Of a DNA stretch of 64,000 nt, positions 10,025 through 19,950 are shown one piece after another. The stretch is from Sapientia aquatica (GTDB taxonomy: Bacteria > Pseudomonadota > Gammaproteobacteria > Burkholderiales > Burkholderiaceae_D), in assembly GCF_004358105.1 (NCBI RefSeq), contig NZ_SMYL01000001.1, positions 744,001 through 808,000 on the forward strand, in the 5' to 3' direction. The notes beneath the pieces are model-generated. The model had not been told where the DNA came from, did no database searches, and was given only the letters and a program-made list of their open reading frames with translations. The translations under genes and the position numbers were made by a program. How positions within the stretch are numbered: the first letter of the stretch is position 1; each line of letters starts with the position of its first letter.

Positions 10025-12877
10025 ATGCAACCGAAAAAATACGCAATATTTGCCTCAATGAGTGTGAAAACGTTAGGTTTAGCGTTAGCTTCTTCTTGCT
10101 TGATCTTCTCAGGTGCTGATGCAGCAGGATTAGGAAAGCTAACAGTGCTGTCAGCGCTGGGGCAACCGCTTAGAGCTGAAATTGAACTCACGTCGTTCAC
10201 CAATGATGATATTGGTAATACGGTTCCAAAACTCGCCAGTCAAGAAGCATTCCGCCAAGCAAACATTGATTTCAACTCGAATTTATTGACGTTGCGTTTT
10301 GCTGTTGAACAACGAGGCACACGCCACTACGTATTGGTAACTTCGACGCAGTCGGTTAATGAGCCGTTCGTTGAAATTTTGCTGGAACTCAACTCAAGTA
10401 CCGGTAAATTGACCCGTGAATACACGATGTTGATCGATCCACTTGAGATGCAAACTACCAACGCCGCATCCAGCGTTGCGCCAAAGGTCGCTCCAACAAG
10501 CGCTCCACAAATAATCAATGCAGCACCTGCACCAGTCGCACCAGCGCCGACCCAATCCCCAGCGCCGGCAGCTACCTCACCGGTTGCTAAGCCAATTGAA
10601 AAAAATACTGCGCCAGCGCCATCCAAATCTGACAGCGCGTCCAGTGATAAAACTGGTGAGTACCAAATTAAAAGCGGTGACACCTTAGGCAAGATTGCCG
10701 ATCAATTTAAGCCTGCGGGTGTTTCGCTGGATCAAATGTTGGTCGCGATTCATCGCAGCAATCCCAACGTGTTCATCAACAATAATATGAACTTGCTGCG
10801 TTCGGGTCGTATCATTTCAATTCCTGGCGCTTCGGAGATTGAACGCACCAGCGCGCCAGAAGCGCGCAAAATTGTGCTGGCGCAATCGATCGATTTCAAC
10901 GCATACCGTAACAAACTAGCCAACCAAGTCGCACAAGGTGCGCCAGAGAAAGCAGCTGAATCCAAAAAAGTCGATAGCGGAAAGATTACTGCTAAGGTCA
11001 CCGAAACACCTACCTCGGCCAACGAATCGAAAGACAAGTTAAAACTTTCCAAAGCGCAGATCCAAGAGCAAGCCGATAAAAAAGCGCAGGAAGAAGACAA
11101 AATCGCCAAGCAAAAAGCGCTCGAAGCAGCGAATGCTCGCGTCAAAGAATTGGAACAAAATACGGCAAAACTGCAAGGCATCTTGGATCTAAAAAACAAG
11201 GCTGCGGCGAGCTCAGCATCAGCGTCTGCAGCTTCAACTGCGGCATCCGCTTCAGCCGCGGCATCCACCAAATCGAGTGCTGCAGCACCAGCAGCATCGG
11301 TGGCCGCTTCAGCCACATCATCTTTGCCAAAAATCGAAGCTAATGTTCCCGCTTCAGCGCCTGCTCACAAGCAAACAGTTCGCCCTAAAGTGATCGCTGC
11401 GCCAGTTTCAGAGCCGCCTAGCTTCTTTGCAGATTGGTTAAGTTATTTGCCGTATGGTGCGGTCGCCTTGGCGGCGCTCGGTTTAGCGGGAATTTACGTC
11501 AGCAAGCGCAATAAAAAGCCTGAACACTTCGACGACGAAAGCATTTTGACCGGTTCCAGCATGAAGGCCAACTCCTTGTTTGGCTCGACTGGCGGTCAAA
11601 GCGTTGATACGAATAACAGCGTCTTTAATTCAAATTTTGCCCCATCAGCAAGTCAATTGGATGCGAACGAAGTTGACCCAGTTGCTGAAGCTGACGTCTA
11701 CATTGCTTACGGACGCGATGAGCAAGCCGAAGAAATTCTGCGCGAAGCTCTGCGCACCCAACCAGATCGTCAAGCCGTTCGGGTTAAGCTGTTAGAAATT
11801 TATGCGCACCGGAAAGATACGCGAACGTTCGAAACGGTTGCTAGCGAATTGTATGGAATGACTGGCGGCGCAGGTCCCGATTGGGCGCAAGCGGCTTCCT
11901 TGGGCTTGATGATTGATCCACAAAATCCTTTGTATGCTGGCGGAAATTCTGGAGATCACGCAGCCGTTCTTGGCGCATCAACCTTGCCGGTCGAAAGTCT
12001 TGATCCCGAGGCATTGTTGGGTAATTCGTTGTCGCAAGAGATGCTCAATTCAATCTCGGCAAAAAATGATTTAAGTCCATCCATGTTTATGGGGGACGTG
12101 AATGATTCAACCCATCGGACCAAAGATTTAAATGAGGGGCTTGATTTTGATTTGGGTCTAACAATTCCTCCATCAGAACCTGAGGATGAATTCGCGCCGG
12201 CCAAGCCTTCGACTCCAGCTCCAGCAGCTTCAACAGCACCAGCAACCCCGGTTGCAGAAGCTAAGCCCGCCGATGACCACCACGGCAATGATCTGCAATT
12301 TGAATCGCATGATTTCAGTGCTCCAGCAAAACAAGCCGCTCCGAGCGTCAGCGAGTCTACTGACGCAGTTGGCACGACTACCGAAGAAGTAGCTGAGACC
12401 GAAAATCCTAGCTTAGACTTTGCGGCCTTGGACTTTGACTTTGATATTCCTGCATCCAAAGAGGCAGAACATCCTCAAGCAGAGCCAGTCGCCCATGCGA
12501 TGGAAGAAATTCCGCATTTTGATTTGCCGCCTTCCGTGCCGGCAGCAGCCGAAGCGGCGTCAATCTCGCCGTCCACGTTTGACTTTGATTTGTCAGGCAT
12601 TGATCTTGAGTTGCCAAAAGTGTCTGGTTCTCATTCGACTGGCGAGCCTAATTTTGAACCGCATGCTGCTCCAGCAAGTGTTGCTGAAGAGGTTGGTTCT
12701 GAAGCGGTATCGGAAGAAGAGTTTAGCGCTGAAATGGCAACCAAGCTCGATTTGGCAGTTGCCTATCAAGAAATTGGCGATAAAGATGGCGCGCGTGAAT
12801 TATTGGATGAAGTGTTAAAAGCTGGAAATCAAGAGCAAATCGCTCGCGCAAAAGCAATGCTGCAAGAATTGGCGTAA
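10025..12877 (+). CDS. fimV: FimV/HubP family polar hub protein
   Basis: FimV-type proteins are inner-membrane, peptidoglycan-binding scaffolds that place type IV pili and signalling proteins at the cell pole. This 950-residue protein has a signal peptide (cleavage near residue 33, GADA-AG), the FimV N-terminal domain, a Pro/Ala linker, a LysM motif at about 211-265 (GEYQIKSGDTLGKIADQF), a coiled coil near 335-395, a membrane helix near 471-490, TPR-like repeats (ADVYIAYGRDEQAEEILREA), an acidic region, and the conserved C-terminal TPR segment (LDLAVAYQEIGDKDGARELL). It lies between asd and truA, as in other Burkholderiales. A second FimV-like gene lies at about 40.4-42.4 kb. Confidence 0.95.
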   Translation: MQPKKYAIFASMSVKTLGLALASSCLIFSGADAAGLGKLTVLSALGQPLRAEIELTSFTNDDIGNTVPKLASQEAFRQANIDFNSNLLTLRFAVEQRGTRHYVLVTSTQSVNEPFVEILLELNSSTGKLTREYTMLIDPLEMQTTNAASSVAPKVAPTSAPQIINAAPAPVAPAPTQSPAPAATSPVAKPIEKNTAPAPSKSDSASSDKTGEYQIKSGDTLGKIADQFKPAGVSLDQMLVAIHRSNPNVFINNNMNLLRSGRIISIPGASEIERTSAPEARKIVLAQSIDFNAYRNKLANQVAQGAPEKAAESKKVDSGKITAKVTETPTSANESKDKLKLSKAQIQEQADKKAQEEDKIAKQKALEAANARVKELEQNTAKLQGILDLKNKAAASSASASAASTAASASAAASTKSSAAAPAASVAASATSSLPKIEANVPASAPAHKQTVRPKVIAAPVSEPPSFFADWLSYLPYGAVALAALGLAGIYVSKRNKKPEHFDDESILTGSSMKANSLFGSTGGQSVDTNNSVFNSNFAPSASQLDANEVDPVAEADVYIAYGRDEQAEEILREALRTQPDRQAVRVKLLEIYAHRKDTRTFETVASELYGMTGGAGPDWAQAASLGLMIDPQNPLYAGGNSGDHAAVLGASTLPVESLDPEALLGNSLSQEMLNSISAKNDLSPSMFMGDVNDSTHRTKDLNEGLDFDLGLTIPPSEPEDEFAPAKPSTPAPAASTAPATPVAEAKPADDHHGNDLQFESHDFSAPAKQAAPSVSESTDAVGTTTEEVAETENPSLDFAALDFDFDIPASKEAEHPQAEPVAHAMEEIPHFDLPPSVPAAAEAASISPSTFDFDLSGIDLELPKVSGSHSTGEPNFEPHAAPASVAEEVGSEAVSEEEFSAEMATKLDLAVAYQEIGDKDGARELLDEVLKAGNQEQIARAKAMLQELA

Positions 12878-12895
12878 AACAATATTGCTTTAAAG

Positions 12896-12927
12896 ACGGG
12901 CGCTGCGTTATGCTAGCGCCCGTTTTT
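12896..12927 (+). terminator. intrinsic terminator after fimV
   Basis: Perfect nine-base stem ACGGGCGCT / AGCGCCCGT with a ten-base loop, followed by five T residues, 18 bases after the fimV stop. Confidence 0.9.
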
Positions 12928-12965
12928 ATTTGATTGTCAGAACATTTGTTGAGTCGAGGATGTAA

Positions 12966-13769
12966 GTGAAGCGCATTGTTTTAGGGGTTCAATATGACGG
13001 TAAGCCTTGGCTCGGTTGGCAAGCGCAACCGCACGGTCAAACAGTACAAGATAAGTTGGAATTTGCGCTGAAAGCGATTGCAGACGCCCCGATTAAAGTT
13101 TCCTGCGCAGGGAGAACCGACGCTGGCGTCCATGCCCTAGAGCAAGTTGTGCATTTTGATACCGATATTGATCGTCCCTTAACGTCTTGGGTGCGGGGTG
13201 TAAATGCCCATTTGCCTGATTCTATTGCTGTTCGCTGGTCCAGTGAAATTATTCAACCTGCCGATTCCGAGCAAGACTTTCACTCAAGATACAGCGCCAC
13301 TGCGCGCACTTACCACTACGTTTTATACAATCATTCGGTACGTTCACCGATTTTATCGGGCAGAGCGGGGTGGGTGTTCCGACCGTTAGATGAGCAGAAA
13401 ATGCTCGAAGCAGCCCAATATTTGCTGGGCGAGCACGATTTTTCGTCGTTTCGGGCGACAAGTTGTCAGGCAAAATCGCCAGTTAAGCAGATGTATTCCA
13501 TCTCAATCGTGCGTCAGGGTAATTTGATCTTTTGTACACTTAAGGCCAGCGCGTTTTTGCATCATATGGTACGCAACATCGTCGGTAGCTTGATTGTGGT
13601 CGGTGTTGGCAATCAGCCGCCAGAATGGATGCGCGAAGTCCTTCTGACTTGTGACCGAAGCATTGCGGCGCCGACTTTTATGCCGGACGGACTGTACTTG
13701 GCAAAAGTTGACTATCACCCAAAATGGAATCTGCCTCAGCAGGTCACAACCGACAATTGGTTTGCCTAG
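12966..13769 (+). CDS. truA: tRNA pseudouridine(38-40) synthase
   Basis: TruA makes pseudouridine at positions 38, 39 and 40 of the anticodon arm of many tRNAs. The 267-residue protein has the catalytic aspartate Asp52 in AGRTDAGVHALEQ, the downstream FHSRYSATARTYHYVL segment and the C-terminal FLHHMVRNIVGSLI helix. The start is the GTG at 12966, with GAGG about eight bases upstream; it gives the usual MKRIVLGVQYDGKPWLGWQ. It sits between fimV and trpF, 19 bases before the trpF start, so truA and the trp genes may share a transcript. Confidence 0.97.
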   Translation: MKRIVLGVQYDGKPWLGWQAQPHGQTVQDKLEFALKAIADAPIKVSCAGRTDAGVHALEQVVHFDTDIDRPLTSWVRGVNAHLPDSIAVRWSSEIIQPADSEQDFHSRYSATARTYHYVLYNHSVRSPILSGRAGWVFRPLDEQKMLEAAQYLLGEHDFSSFRATSCQAKSPVKQMYSISIVRQGNLIFCTLKASAFLHHMVRNIVGSLIVVGVGNQPPEWMREVLLTCDRSIAAPTFMPDGLYLAKVDYHPKWNLPQQVTTDNWFA

Positions 13770-13788
13770 TCAACCTTATGGAAGAGCA

Positions 13789-14484
13789 ATGGTAACTCGG
13801 ATCAAAATTTGTGGATTTACCCAAAACGAAGACGTGCAAGTCGCCGTTGAGTTGGGCGTTCATGCGCTGGGTTTTGTGTTTTATGCGGGCAGCGCACGCT
13901 ATGTTGAACCTAGGCGCGCCCAAGAATTAATCGCGTTGATCCCTCCTTTTGCTACCTCAGTTGGACTATTCGTCAATGCAAGCTTGGAAGAGGTTTCCGC
14001 CACTATGGCAATTGCGCCGGTTTCTTTGCTGCAATTTCATGGTGATGAGCCGCTTGAGCAGTGCCATGCGATTGCTGAAGCGGTTAAGCGTCCATTCATA
14101 CGCGCTTTGCGGGTCAAGCCGAACATGAATGCGGTGGATTTGTTACAATACGAATCTGTGTGTAAATCTGGCAGTCCGTGGTTCCAAGGATTGCTGCTAG
14201 ATACCTTTGTTGATAGTTTCGGTGGTAGTGGAAAGGTTTTTGATTGGTCAATTATCCCAAAAGAACTCGCGCCTCGGGTCGTTTTAAGTGGTGGATTAAC
14301 CGTGCACAATGTAAGTGGTGCGGTGGCCCAACTTCGCCCTAGCGCAGTTGACATCAGTAGTGGTGTAGAACTTGCCAAGGGCATTAAAGACCCCGCTAAA
14401 ATGCGCGCCTTTATTGATGCGGTGCAATTAGCTGACACTAACTTAACTGAGCAAAATCATGACTTCAACAGCAGAATTAATTAA
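13789..14484 (+). CDS. trpF: phosphoribosylanthranilate isomerase
   Basis: TrpF performs the Amadori rearrangement of phosphoribosylanthranilate to CdRP, the third step from chorismate to tryptophan. The 231-residue (beta/alpha)8 protein starts [14 protein letters not shown], with the catalytic Cys8; the catalytic aspartate is in [12 protein letters not shown]. The C-terminal phosphate-binding segments are VLSGGL and VDISSGVE. The frame is open much further upstream into truA, but the ATG at 13789 has GGAAGAG just before it and matches the family N-terminus. The 3' end overlaps trpB by 26 bases, consistent with translational coupling. Confidence 0.96.
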   Translation: MVTRIKICGFTQNEDVQVAVELGVHALGFVFYAGSARYVEPRRAQELIALIPPFATSVGLFVNASLEEVSATMAIAPVSLLQFHGDEPLEQCHAIAEAVKRPFIRALRVKPNMNAVDLLQYESVCKSGSPWFQGLLLDTFVDSFGGSGKVFDWSIIPKELAPRVVLSGGLTVHNVSGAVAQLRPSAVDISSGVELAKGIKDPAKMRAFIDAVQLADTNLTEQNHDFNSRIN

Positions 14485-15724
14485 TGTCGCCGACGACGTT
14501 ACATCCTCCGTATCAACTTCCTCAAACGCACCATACCACTTGCCGGATGCACGCGGCCACTTTGGTATGTATGGCGGCAGCTTTGTTTCCGAAACTCTCA
14601 GTCACGCGCTGGGCGAACTGACTGAAGCGTACGCGCATTATTCAACCGATCCAGAATTCTTGGCCGAATATCACAGCGAGCTGAAATATTTCGTCGGTCG
14701 TCCTTCGCCGATTTACCATGCCAAACGCTGGTCGTCAGAAATCGGCGGTGCGCAAATATTTTTTAAGCGGGAAGACCTAAACCATACTGGCGCGCACAAG
14801 ATCAACAACGTAATCGGCCAAGCTTTGCTGGCCAAGCGCATGGGCAAACCACGTGTTATCGCTGAAACCGGCGCGGGGCAACACGGTGTCGCAACTGCCA
14901 CAATCTGCGCGCGGTTTGGCTTGGAATGTGTCGTCTACATGGGATCCGAGGACGTCGCCCGCCAAGCCCAAAACGTGTATCGCATGAAGTTGTTGGGCGC
15001 GACAGTCGTGCCCGTGGAATCCGGTTCCAAGACACTCAAAGACGCGCTCAATGAAGCAATGCGGGATTGGGTTGCTAATGTGGACAATACCTTCTACATC
15101 ATTGGCACTGTCGCGGGTCCACATCCTTATCCGATGATGGTCAGGGATTTTCAGGTGGTGATCGGTAAGGAATGTCTGGTACAGATGCCAGAATTGGCTG
15201 GTCGCCAACCTGATGCGGTGATTGCCTGTGTGGGCGGTGGCTCAAATGCGATTGGTATTTTCCATCCGTATATTGATTACCCTGAGGTAAAACTCATTGG
15301 CGTCGAAGCAGCCGGCGAGGGAATTAACACTGGCAAACATTCGGCCTCACTGACTGCTGGCTCTCCGGGTGTCCTGCATGGCAATCGGACTTATCTGTTG
15401 CAAGATGCAAACGGTCAAGTTATTGAAACTCATTCGGTTTCAGCGGGCTTAGATTACCCTGGCGTTGGTCCAGAACACGCTTGGTTAAAGGACTGTGGTC
15501 GCGCTCAATATGAAACGATTACCGATAAAGAAGCGCTCAAAGCATTTCACGATTGCTGCCGAATTGAAGGAATTATTCCCGCTTTGGAGTCCAGTCATGC
15601 AATTGCGTACGCAACCAAATTAGCGGCAACTTTGCCAAAAGATAAATTATTGCTCGTGAATTTATCCGGACGTGGTGATAAAGACATGCATACCGTAGCG
15701 CAACAAGCCGGTATTCCGCTTTAA
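14459..15724 (+). CDS. trpB: tryptophan synthase beta chain
   Basis: TrpB condenses indole, channelled from TrpA, with serine to give tryptophan, using PLP. The 421-residue protein carries the PLP lysine at about Lys114 in [14 protein letters not shown], the loop [12 protein letters not shown], and the glycine-rich phosphate cradle [11 protein letters not shown]. An N-terminal extension of about 30 residues precedes [19 protein letters not shown]. The ATG at 14459 lies inside the end of trpF. A later start would be possible but no better start codon with a ribosome site is visible. trpA follows after 19 bases. Confidence 0.97.
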   Translation: MTSTAELINVADDVTSSVSTSSNAPYHLPDARGHFGMYGGSFVSETLSHALGELTEAYAHYSTDPEFLAEYHSELKYFVGRPSPIYHAKRWSSEIGGAQIFFKREDLNHTGAHKINNVIGQALLAKRMGKPRVIAETGAGQHGVATATICARFGLECVVYMGSEDVARQAQNVYRMKLLGATVVPVESGSKTLKDALNEAMRDWVANVDNTFYIIGTVAGPHPYPMMVRDFQVVIGKECLVQMPELAGRQPDAVIACVGGGSNAIGIFHPYIDYPEVKLIGVEAAGEGINTGKHSASLTAGSPGVLHGNRTYLLQDANGQVIETHSVSAGLDYPGVGPEHAWLKDCGRAQYETITDKEALKAFHDCCRIEGIIPALESSHAIAYATKLAATLPKDKLLLVNLSGRGDKDMHTVAQQAGIPL

Positions 15725-15743
15725 TCTCACTCAAGGAAATTTC

Positions 15744-16553
15744 ATGTCAAGAATTAAACAAACTTTTGTTGAACTCGCCAATCAAGGTCGAAAAGGCTTA
15801 ATCCCGTTTATCACCGCTGGTGACCCAAGTGCATCGGCAACCGTGAAATTAATGCATGCTTTGGTCAAGGGCGGGGCGGATATTATCGAGCTTGGTGTGC
15901 CATTTTCGGACCCAATGGCCGATGGCCCAGTCATTCAACGCGCCTCGGAACGTGCTTTAAAGAATGGTGTTGGGCTTTCCGATGTATTACAATGCGTGCG
16001 TGAATTCCGTGAGAGCAATATTTCTACCCCAATCGTGTTGATGGGATATGCCAATCCGATTGAGCGTATGGGGACGGAAAAATTTGTGACGGAAGCGGCC
16101 AATGCTGGCGTTGACGGTGTTTTGGTGGTGGATTACCCGCCCGAAGAATCACTGGAATATGCGGCATGCATGAAAAAGCATGGCTTAGATGTGATTTTCT
16201 TGCTTGCTCCAACGTCAACCCAACAACGCATCGAGCAAGTAGCCCAAATCGCGAGCGGATATGTGTATTACGTCTCGTTGAAAGGGGTTACCGGCAACAA
16301 CGTGATCGATCTTTCTGAAGTCAATCGCATGCTGCCGATAATAAAGAATCACGTAAAAGTGCCGATTGCCGTTGGATTTGGTATTCGTGATGGCGCAACA
16401 GCCAAGCTAATCGCCAGCGTTTCTGACGCGGTGGTCATTGGAAGCCGAATTATTCAGGAAGTAGAAGCGTATAACGATGTTGCCGACAAGGCTGGTTTAT
16501 ACGGCAAAGTTCAAGAATTTATCGGTGGTGTGCGCCACGCTATTGATAGTTGA
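15744..16553 (+). CDS. trpA: tryptophan synthase alpha chain
   Basis: TrpA cleaves indole-3-glycerol phosphate to indole and glyceraldehyde-3-phosphate and passes indole to TrpB. The 269-residue TIM barrel has the two catalytic acids Glu49 and Asp60 in [19 protein letters not shown], and the phosphate-binding segments VGFGIRDG and VVIGSRI. AAGGAA lies six bases before the ATG. It is the last of trpF-trpB-trpA; trpE, trpG, trpD and trpC are not in the window. Confidence 0.97.
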   Translation: MSRIKQTFVELANQGRKGLIPFITAGDPSASATVKLMHALVKGGADIIELGVPFSDPMADGPVIQRASERALKNGVGLSDVLQCVREFRESNISTPIVLMGYANPIERMGTEKFVTEAANAGVDGVLVVDYPPEESLEYAACMKKHGLDVIFLLAPTSTQQRIEQVAQIASGYVYYVSLKGVTGNNVIDLSEVNRMLPIIKNHVKVPIAVGFGIRDGATAKLIASVSDAVVIGSRIIQEVEAYNDVADKAGLYGKVQEFIGGVRHAIDS

Positions 16554-16564
16554 ACGTTTAACGT

Positions 16565-16594
16565 CGCAAGCGCTGGTTAATTTGAGCGCTTGCG
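16565..16594 (+). promoter_or_regulatory. perfect ten-base hairpin after trpA
   Basis: CGCAAGCGCT and AGCGCTTGCG form a perfect ten-base stem around a ten-base loop, starting 12 bases after the trpA stop. No T-run follows, so it is more likely an mRNA 3'-end structure or a binding site than an intrinsic terminator. A second, terminator-like hairpin lies just downstream. Confidence 0.6.
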
Positions 16595-16607
16595 CAAAGT
16601 AATACAG

Positions 16608-16634
16608 AAAAAACGCCCGTAGCATTGGCGTTTT
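16608..16634 (+). terminator. terminator-like hairpin just before accD
   Basis: AAAACGCC (16610-16617) pairs perfectly with GGCGTTTT (16627-16634) across a nine-base loop. The T-run is inside the stem and only four long, and the accD ribosome site (AAGGAGAG) starts five bases later. It may be a terminator for the trp genes or an attenuator-like leader structure for accD. Confidence 0.55.
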
Positions 16635-16650
16635 GCATAAGGAGAGAAAA

Positions 16651-17523
16651 ATGAGCTGGTTAGAAAAACTACTTCCACCAAGAATTCAACGTAACGACGC
16701 GTCCACACGCAAGTCCATCCCTGAAGGACTGTGGGTCAAATGCCCGTCGTGCGAAGCGGTTTTATATCGCTCTGATCTAGAAGCCAATCTGCACGTTTGC
16801 CCTAAGTGCAGCCATCACATGCGCATCAGCGCGCGTGAGCGCTTGGATAGCTTGTTAGACGCAGGTGGACATTATGAAATCGGCCAAGAAACTCTGCCTG
16901 TTGATACCTTGAAATTTAAAGACAGCAAAAAATACACCGATCGTTTGAAAGCGGCGATGGATTCAACCGGTGAGACCGATGCGCTGGTCGTCTTGGGTGG
17001 TTCAATTCTGAGTATTCCTGTGGTTGTAGCCTGCTTCGAATTCGACTTCATGGCCGGTTCGATGGGCTCTGTTGTTGGTGAGCGTTTTGTTCGTGGTGTG
17101 AATGCGGCGTTGGAGCAAAAAGTGCCGTTTATCTGCATTACCGCAACCGGTGGCGCACGTATGCAAGAAGGTTTGCTGTCGTTGATGCAAATGGCAAAAA
17201 CTACCGCGATGCTGACTAAGCTGTCTGAGAAAAAGCTGCCATTTATTTCTGTATTGACCGATCCGACTACCGGTGGTGTATCAGCCTCATTCGCGTTCAT
17301 GGGCGACATCGTCATGGCTGAGCCAAAGGCGTTAATCGGTTTTGCTGGCGCACGTGTGATTGAAAATACAGTGCGTGAGAAATTGCCAGAAGGCTTCCAG
17401 CGCGCTGAGTTTTTGATTCAAAAAGGTGCGATTGATATGATTGTTGATCGTCGCAAAATGCGCGAAGAAATAGCCAAATTGCTGGCCTTGCTGCAAAATC
17501 AACCAGCCGAAGCGGTAGCGTAA
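16651..17523 (+). CDS. accD: acetyl-CoA carboxylase carboxyltransferase beta subunit
   Basis: AccD forms, with AccA, the carboxyltransferase that moves CO2 from biotin to acetyl-CoA, the first committed step of fatty-acid synthesis. The 290-residue protein has the N-terminal zinc ribbon Cys31-Cys34 / Cys50-Cys53, then the crotonase-like fold with [11 protein letters not shown] and the carboxybiotin segment [12 protein letters not shown]. The ATG at 16651 follows a strong AAGGAGAG; a TTG start at 16633 would fall inside the upstream hairpin. The trpA-accD-folC order is conserved in betaproteobacteria. Confidence 0.98.
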   Translation: MSWLEKLLPPRIQRNDASTRKSIPEGLWVKCPSCEAVLYRSDLEANLHVCPKCSHHMRISARERLDSLLDAGGHYEIGQETLPVDTLKFKDSKKYTDRLKAAMDSTGETDALVVLGGSILSIPVVVACFEFDFMAGSMGSVVGERFVRGVNAALEQKVPFICITATGGARMQEGLLSLMQMAKTTAMLTKLSEKKLPFISVLTDPTTGGVSASFAFMGDIVMAEPKALIGFAGARVIENTVREKLPEGFQRAEFLIQKGAIDMIVDRRKMREEIAKLLALLQNQPAEAVA

Positions 17524-17541
17524 TTAAATCTTCGGCCCGAT

Positions 17542-17568
17542 AAAACCACGGTACGCCGTGGTTTTTTT
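17542..17568 (+). terminator. intrinsic terminator after accD
   Basis: AAAACCACGG / CCGTGGTTTT with loop TACG, extending into seven T residues, 18 bases after the accD stop. folC starts only 23 bases later, so folC may depend on read-through or on a promoter inside accD. Confidence 0.88.
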
Positions 17569-17590
17569 CATTATTCATCAGCATTTAAAA

Positions 17591-18898
17591 ATGACATCAA
17601 TGTCCACCACAAACTCGCTAACCACTTTATCCGACTGGCTAGCCCATCTAGAAACAGCACATCCGACCGTGATCGAAATGGGCTTGCAGCGCGTAAATAC
17701 AGTCAAAGAGCGTCTTGGAATCACGTTTGAATGTCCAGTAATTATCGTCGGTGGAACTAACGGCAAAGGCTCGACCTGCGCCATGCTGGAATCGATCTTA
17801 ATGCAAGGCGGGTATAAAGTTGGCTTATATACCTCGCCCCATTTAATTCACTTTAACGAGCGCGCCAGAATTAACGGCATCTCTGTGGTGGACGCTGATT
17901 TTGTACAAGCTTTCCACGCAGTTGAATTGGCTAAGGCTGAAATCTCGCTGAGCTATTTTGAATTCACGATGCTGGCATGCACCAAGATTTTTGCTGATGC
18001 CAAGTTGGATGCAGTGATATTGGAAGTTGGCCTAGGTGGGCGCTTGGACGCGGTTAATATATTTGAGGCGGATGTCGCAATCGTCACCAGCGTTGATATC
18101 GACCACGTGGAGTATTTGGGCGATACGCGCGAGAAAATCGGATTTGAAAAAGCCGGCATTTTTAGAGCACATGCAACGGCGATATGCTCCGATCCAAGTC
18201 CGCCGCAAACGTTGATTGATCACGCTAACCAAATCGGCGCTGATTTATGGTTGTTTGGCCGCGATTTTAACTACGCGGGCGACAAGCAACAGTGGAACTA
18301 TGCAGGACGTCACCAACGGCGTCATTCGCTTGCCTATCCTAGTTTGCGCGGCGCCAATCAACTGCTGAATGCCTCGGCTGCGCTGGCTGCATTAGAAGCA
18401 CTACGTGACCGCTTGCCATTGGGGGCGCAAGAAATTCGCAGCGGCTTGGTCATGATTGATTTGCCGGGCCGTTTCCAAGTCTTAGCCGGACGACCAACCG
18501 TTGTTCTCGACGTGGCGCACAATCCGCATGCGGCGGCAACTTTGCACCAAAATCTGGACAATATGGGATTTCATGCATACACCTATGCCGTGTTCGGTGC
18601 CATGCAAGACAAAGATATTTTGGGTGTGATTAATCAACTAAAAAATCAAATCGACCATTGGTGTTTGACTGATTTACCCCTTCCTCGAGCGGCTTCGGCT
18701 CAACACATAAGTTCACTATTAAGCGAGGCCGGAGTAACAATCGACAAGGATCACAGCATTCAATGCTTTGAAAATCCAGCAAATGCCTATACATATGCCT
18801 TAAGTAGAGCAGGGGAAAATGATAGAATAGTGGTTTTCGGGTCATTCTTAACCGTTGCAGGTGTAATTGAATGCCGAAATAATAAAAAACAACCTTAG
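17591..18898 (+). CDS. folC: bifunctional dihydrofolate/folylpolyglutamate synthase
   Basis: FolC adds glutamate to dihydropteroate and then further glutamates to reduced folates, using ATP. The 435-residue protein has the P-loop VGGTNGKGSTCAMLESI, the SPHLIHFNERARING segment typical of the Mur-ligase-like family, and the C-terminal-domain entry DVAHNPHAA. The frame is open upstream into the terminator, so I took the first ATG after it (17591); the ATG at 17600 is an equal alternative, and neither has a clear ribosome site. It precedes the SPOR gene, as in related genomes. Confidence 0.95.
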   Translation: MTSMSTTNSLTTLSDWLAHLETAHPTVIEMGLQRVNTVKERLGITFECPVIIVGGTNGKGSTCAMLESILMQGGYKVGLYTSPHLIHFNERARINGISVVDADFVQAFHAVELAKAEISLSYFEFTMLACTKIFADAKLDAVILEVGLGGRLDAVNIFEADVAIVTSVDIDHVEYLGDTREKIGFEKAGIFRAHATAICSDPSPPQTLIDHANQIGADLWLFGRDFNYAGDKQQWNYAGRHQRRHSLAYPSLRGANQLLNASAALAALEALRDRLPLGAQEIRSGLVMIDLPGRFQVLAGRPTVVLDVAHNPHAAATLHQNLDNMGFHAYTYAVFGAMQDKDILGVINQLKNQIDHWCLTDLPLPRAASAQHISSLLSEAGVTIDKDHSIQCFENPANAYTYALSRAGENDRIVVFGSFLTVAGVIECRNNKKQP

Positions 18899-18992
18899 CC
18901 TGAACCCAATAAGGGAAAAATAATGGTTAGCGTTTCACACTGGTTTTTTATTTAACAAAGTAGTTTACTCGTTTAATACACTGACATTTCGC

Positions 18993-19946
18993 ATGAGCTT
19001 GTTCTCCAACTTCAGTAAAAAACAACCCGAAGTCACTTCCGTGGCAGAAGCACTAGCGTCAGCAAGTGAGGCGACGCCACCAAAAGCGAAAAGTCGCAAG
19101 TCCGAAAATCGCCACACCAATGCGCAAAACGAGCAACTTGTCCCAGAAAAAAAACGTGCGCGTCGCCGCTTAATTGGCGCGATTGCGATGGTGTTAGCCG
19201 TGGTCATCGGCTTGCCGATGGTGCTCGACTCCGAACCTAAGCCGATTAATAAAAACATCACTATTCAAATCCCGTCCAAAGAGTCGACCGTCGCATCGTT
19301 GGACAGCAAAGAAGAATTGGTGCCTGAAGATATTCTAGACCCAGCAGCTAAACGCGCTGTAGCACCGGTTGCAACGCCCGCATTGGCAGCGACATCGCCC
19401 GCTTTACCCGAAAAAACAGCCGAGCCAGTCAAGCCAAACGCCGATGCTATCAAAGCCGAGCCCGTCGTTAAATCGGCCAAGCCAGAAGTGAAGCCAGAGC
19501 CGAAAGCTGAAACCAAGGTAGATATTAAACCCGACACCAAAGTCGACACCAAATCAGAACCTCGACACGTTGCCGAAGTCGCGCCCAAAAAAGAAGCCGC
19601 ACCAGTTACCGCAACGAAAACAGAATCCAAAAACACGCCACACGTATCGACTTCAGAAGAGTCTGCACGCGCCTTGGCAATCTTAGGTGGAGCGGACCCA
19701 AGCTCAACGACCTCTAAAACACGAATTGTTGTGCAAGTTGGCGCCTTTGCTACGCAAGAAAAAGTAAATGAATTACAAACAAAATTGACCTCGGCCGGTA
19801 TTAAATCCTTTACCCAAAAGGTTGCAACCAGTTCTGGCGATAAAATTCGCGTGCGTGTTGGCCCGTTTAACGACAAGGAATCGGCCGATAAAATGAAAGC
19901 TCAGTTAGAAAAAATAGGTTTGAATGGCAGCTTAATCCCGCTATAA
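18993..19946 (+). CDS. SPOR-domain inner-membrane protein (DedD-like)
   Basis: This 317-residue protein has a basic cytoplasmic N-terminus, a single membrane helix at about 60-78 (RLIGAIAMVLAVVIGLPMVL), a long Lys/Pro/Glu/Ala-rich periplasmic linker (about 80-235), and a C-terminal SPOR domain (about 242-317, starting RIVVQVGAFATQEKVNELQ). SPOR domains bind denuded septal peptidoglycan, and DedD-type proteins help division. The folC-SPOR-cvpA-purF order is the same as the folC-dedD-cvpA-purF cluster of E. coli, which supports the DedD-like assignment. The linker is repetitive (KPEVKPEPKAETKVDIKPDT-like). cvpA begins four bases after the stop. Confidence 0.9.
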   Translation: MSLFSNFSKKQPEVTSVAEALASASEATPPKAKSRKSENRHTNAQNEQLVPEKKRARRRLIGAIAMVLAVVIGLPMVLDSEPKPINKNITIQIPSKESTVASLDSKEELVPEDILDPAAKRAVAPVATPALAATSPALPEKTAEPVKPNADAIKAEPVVKSAKPEVKPEPKAETKVDIKPDTKVDTKSEPRHVAEVAPKKEAAPVTATKTESKNTPHVSTSEESARALAILGGADPSSTTSKTRIVVQVGAFATQEKVNELQTKLTSAGIKSFTQKVATSSGDKIRVRVGPFNDKESADKMKAQLEKIGLNGSLIPL

Positions 19947-19950
19947 ATTT

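Noticed and set aside
10327-12617. Long minus- and plus-strand frames inside fimV (for example Ala/Gly/Val-rich frames at 10327-10692 and 10750-11316)
   Set aside because: They mirror the Ala/Pro-rich linker of FimV and have no independent support.
13651-13788. Upstream extension of the trpF reading frame into truA
   Set aside because: The ATG at 13789 has a ribosome site and gives the family N-terminus; the extra 46 residues overlap truA in another frame.
19265-19876. 203-codon minus-strand frame opposite the SPOR gene
   Set aside because: It is the mirror of the Lys/Pro/Glu linker and SPOR domain. The plus frame has a membrane helix and a complete SPOR domain in a conserved operon.
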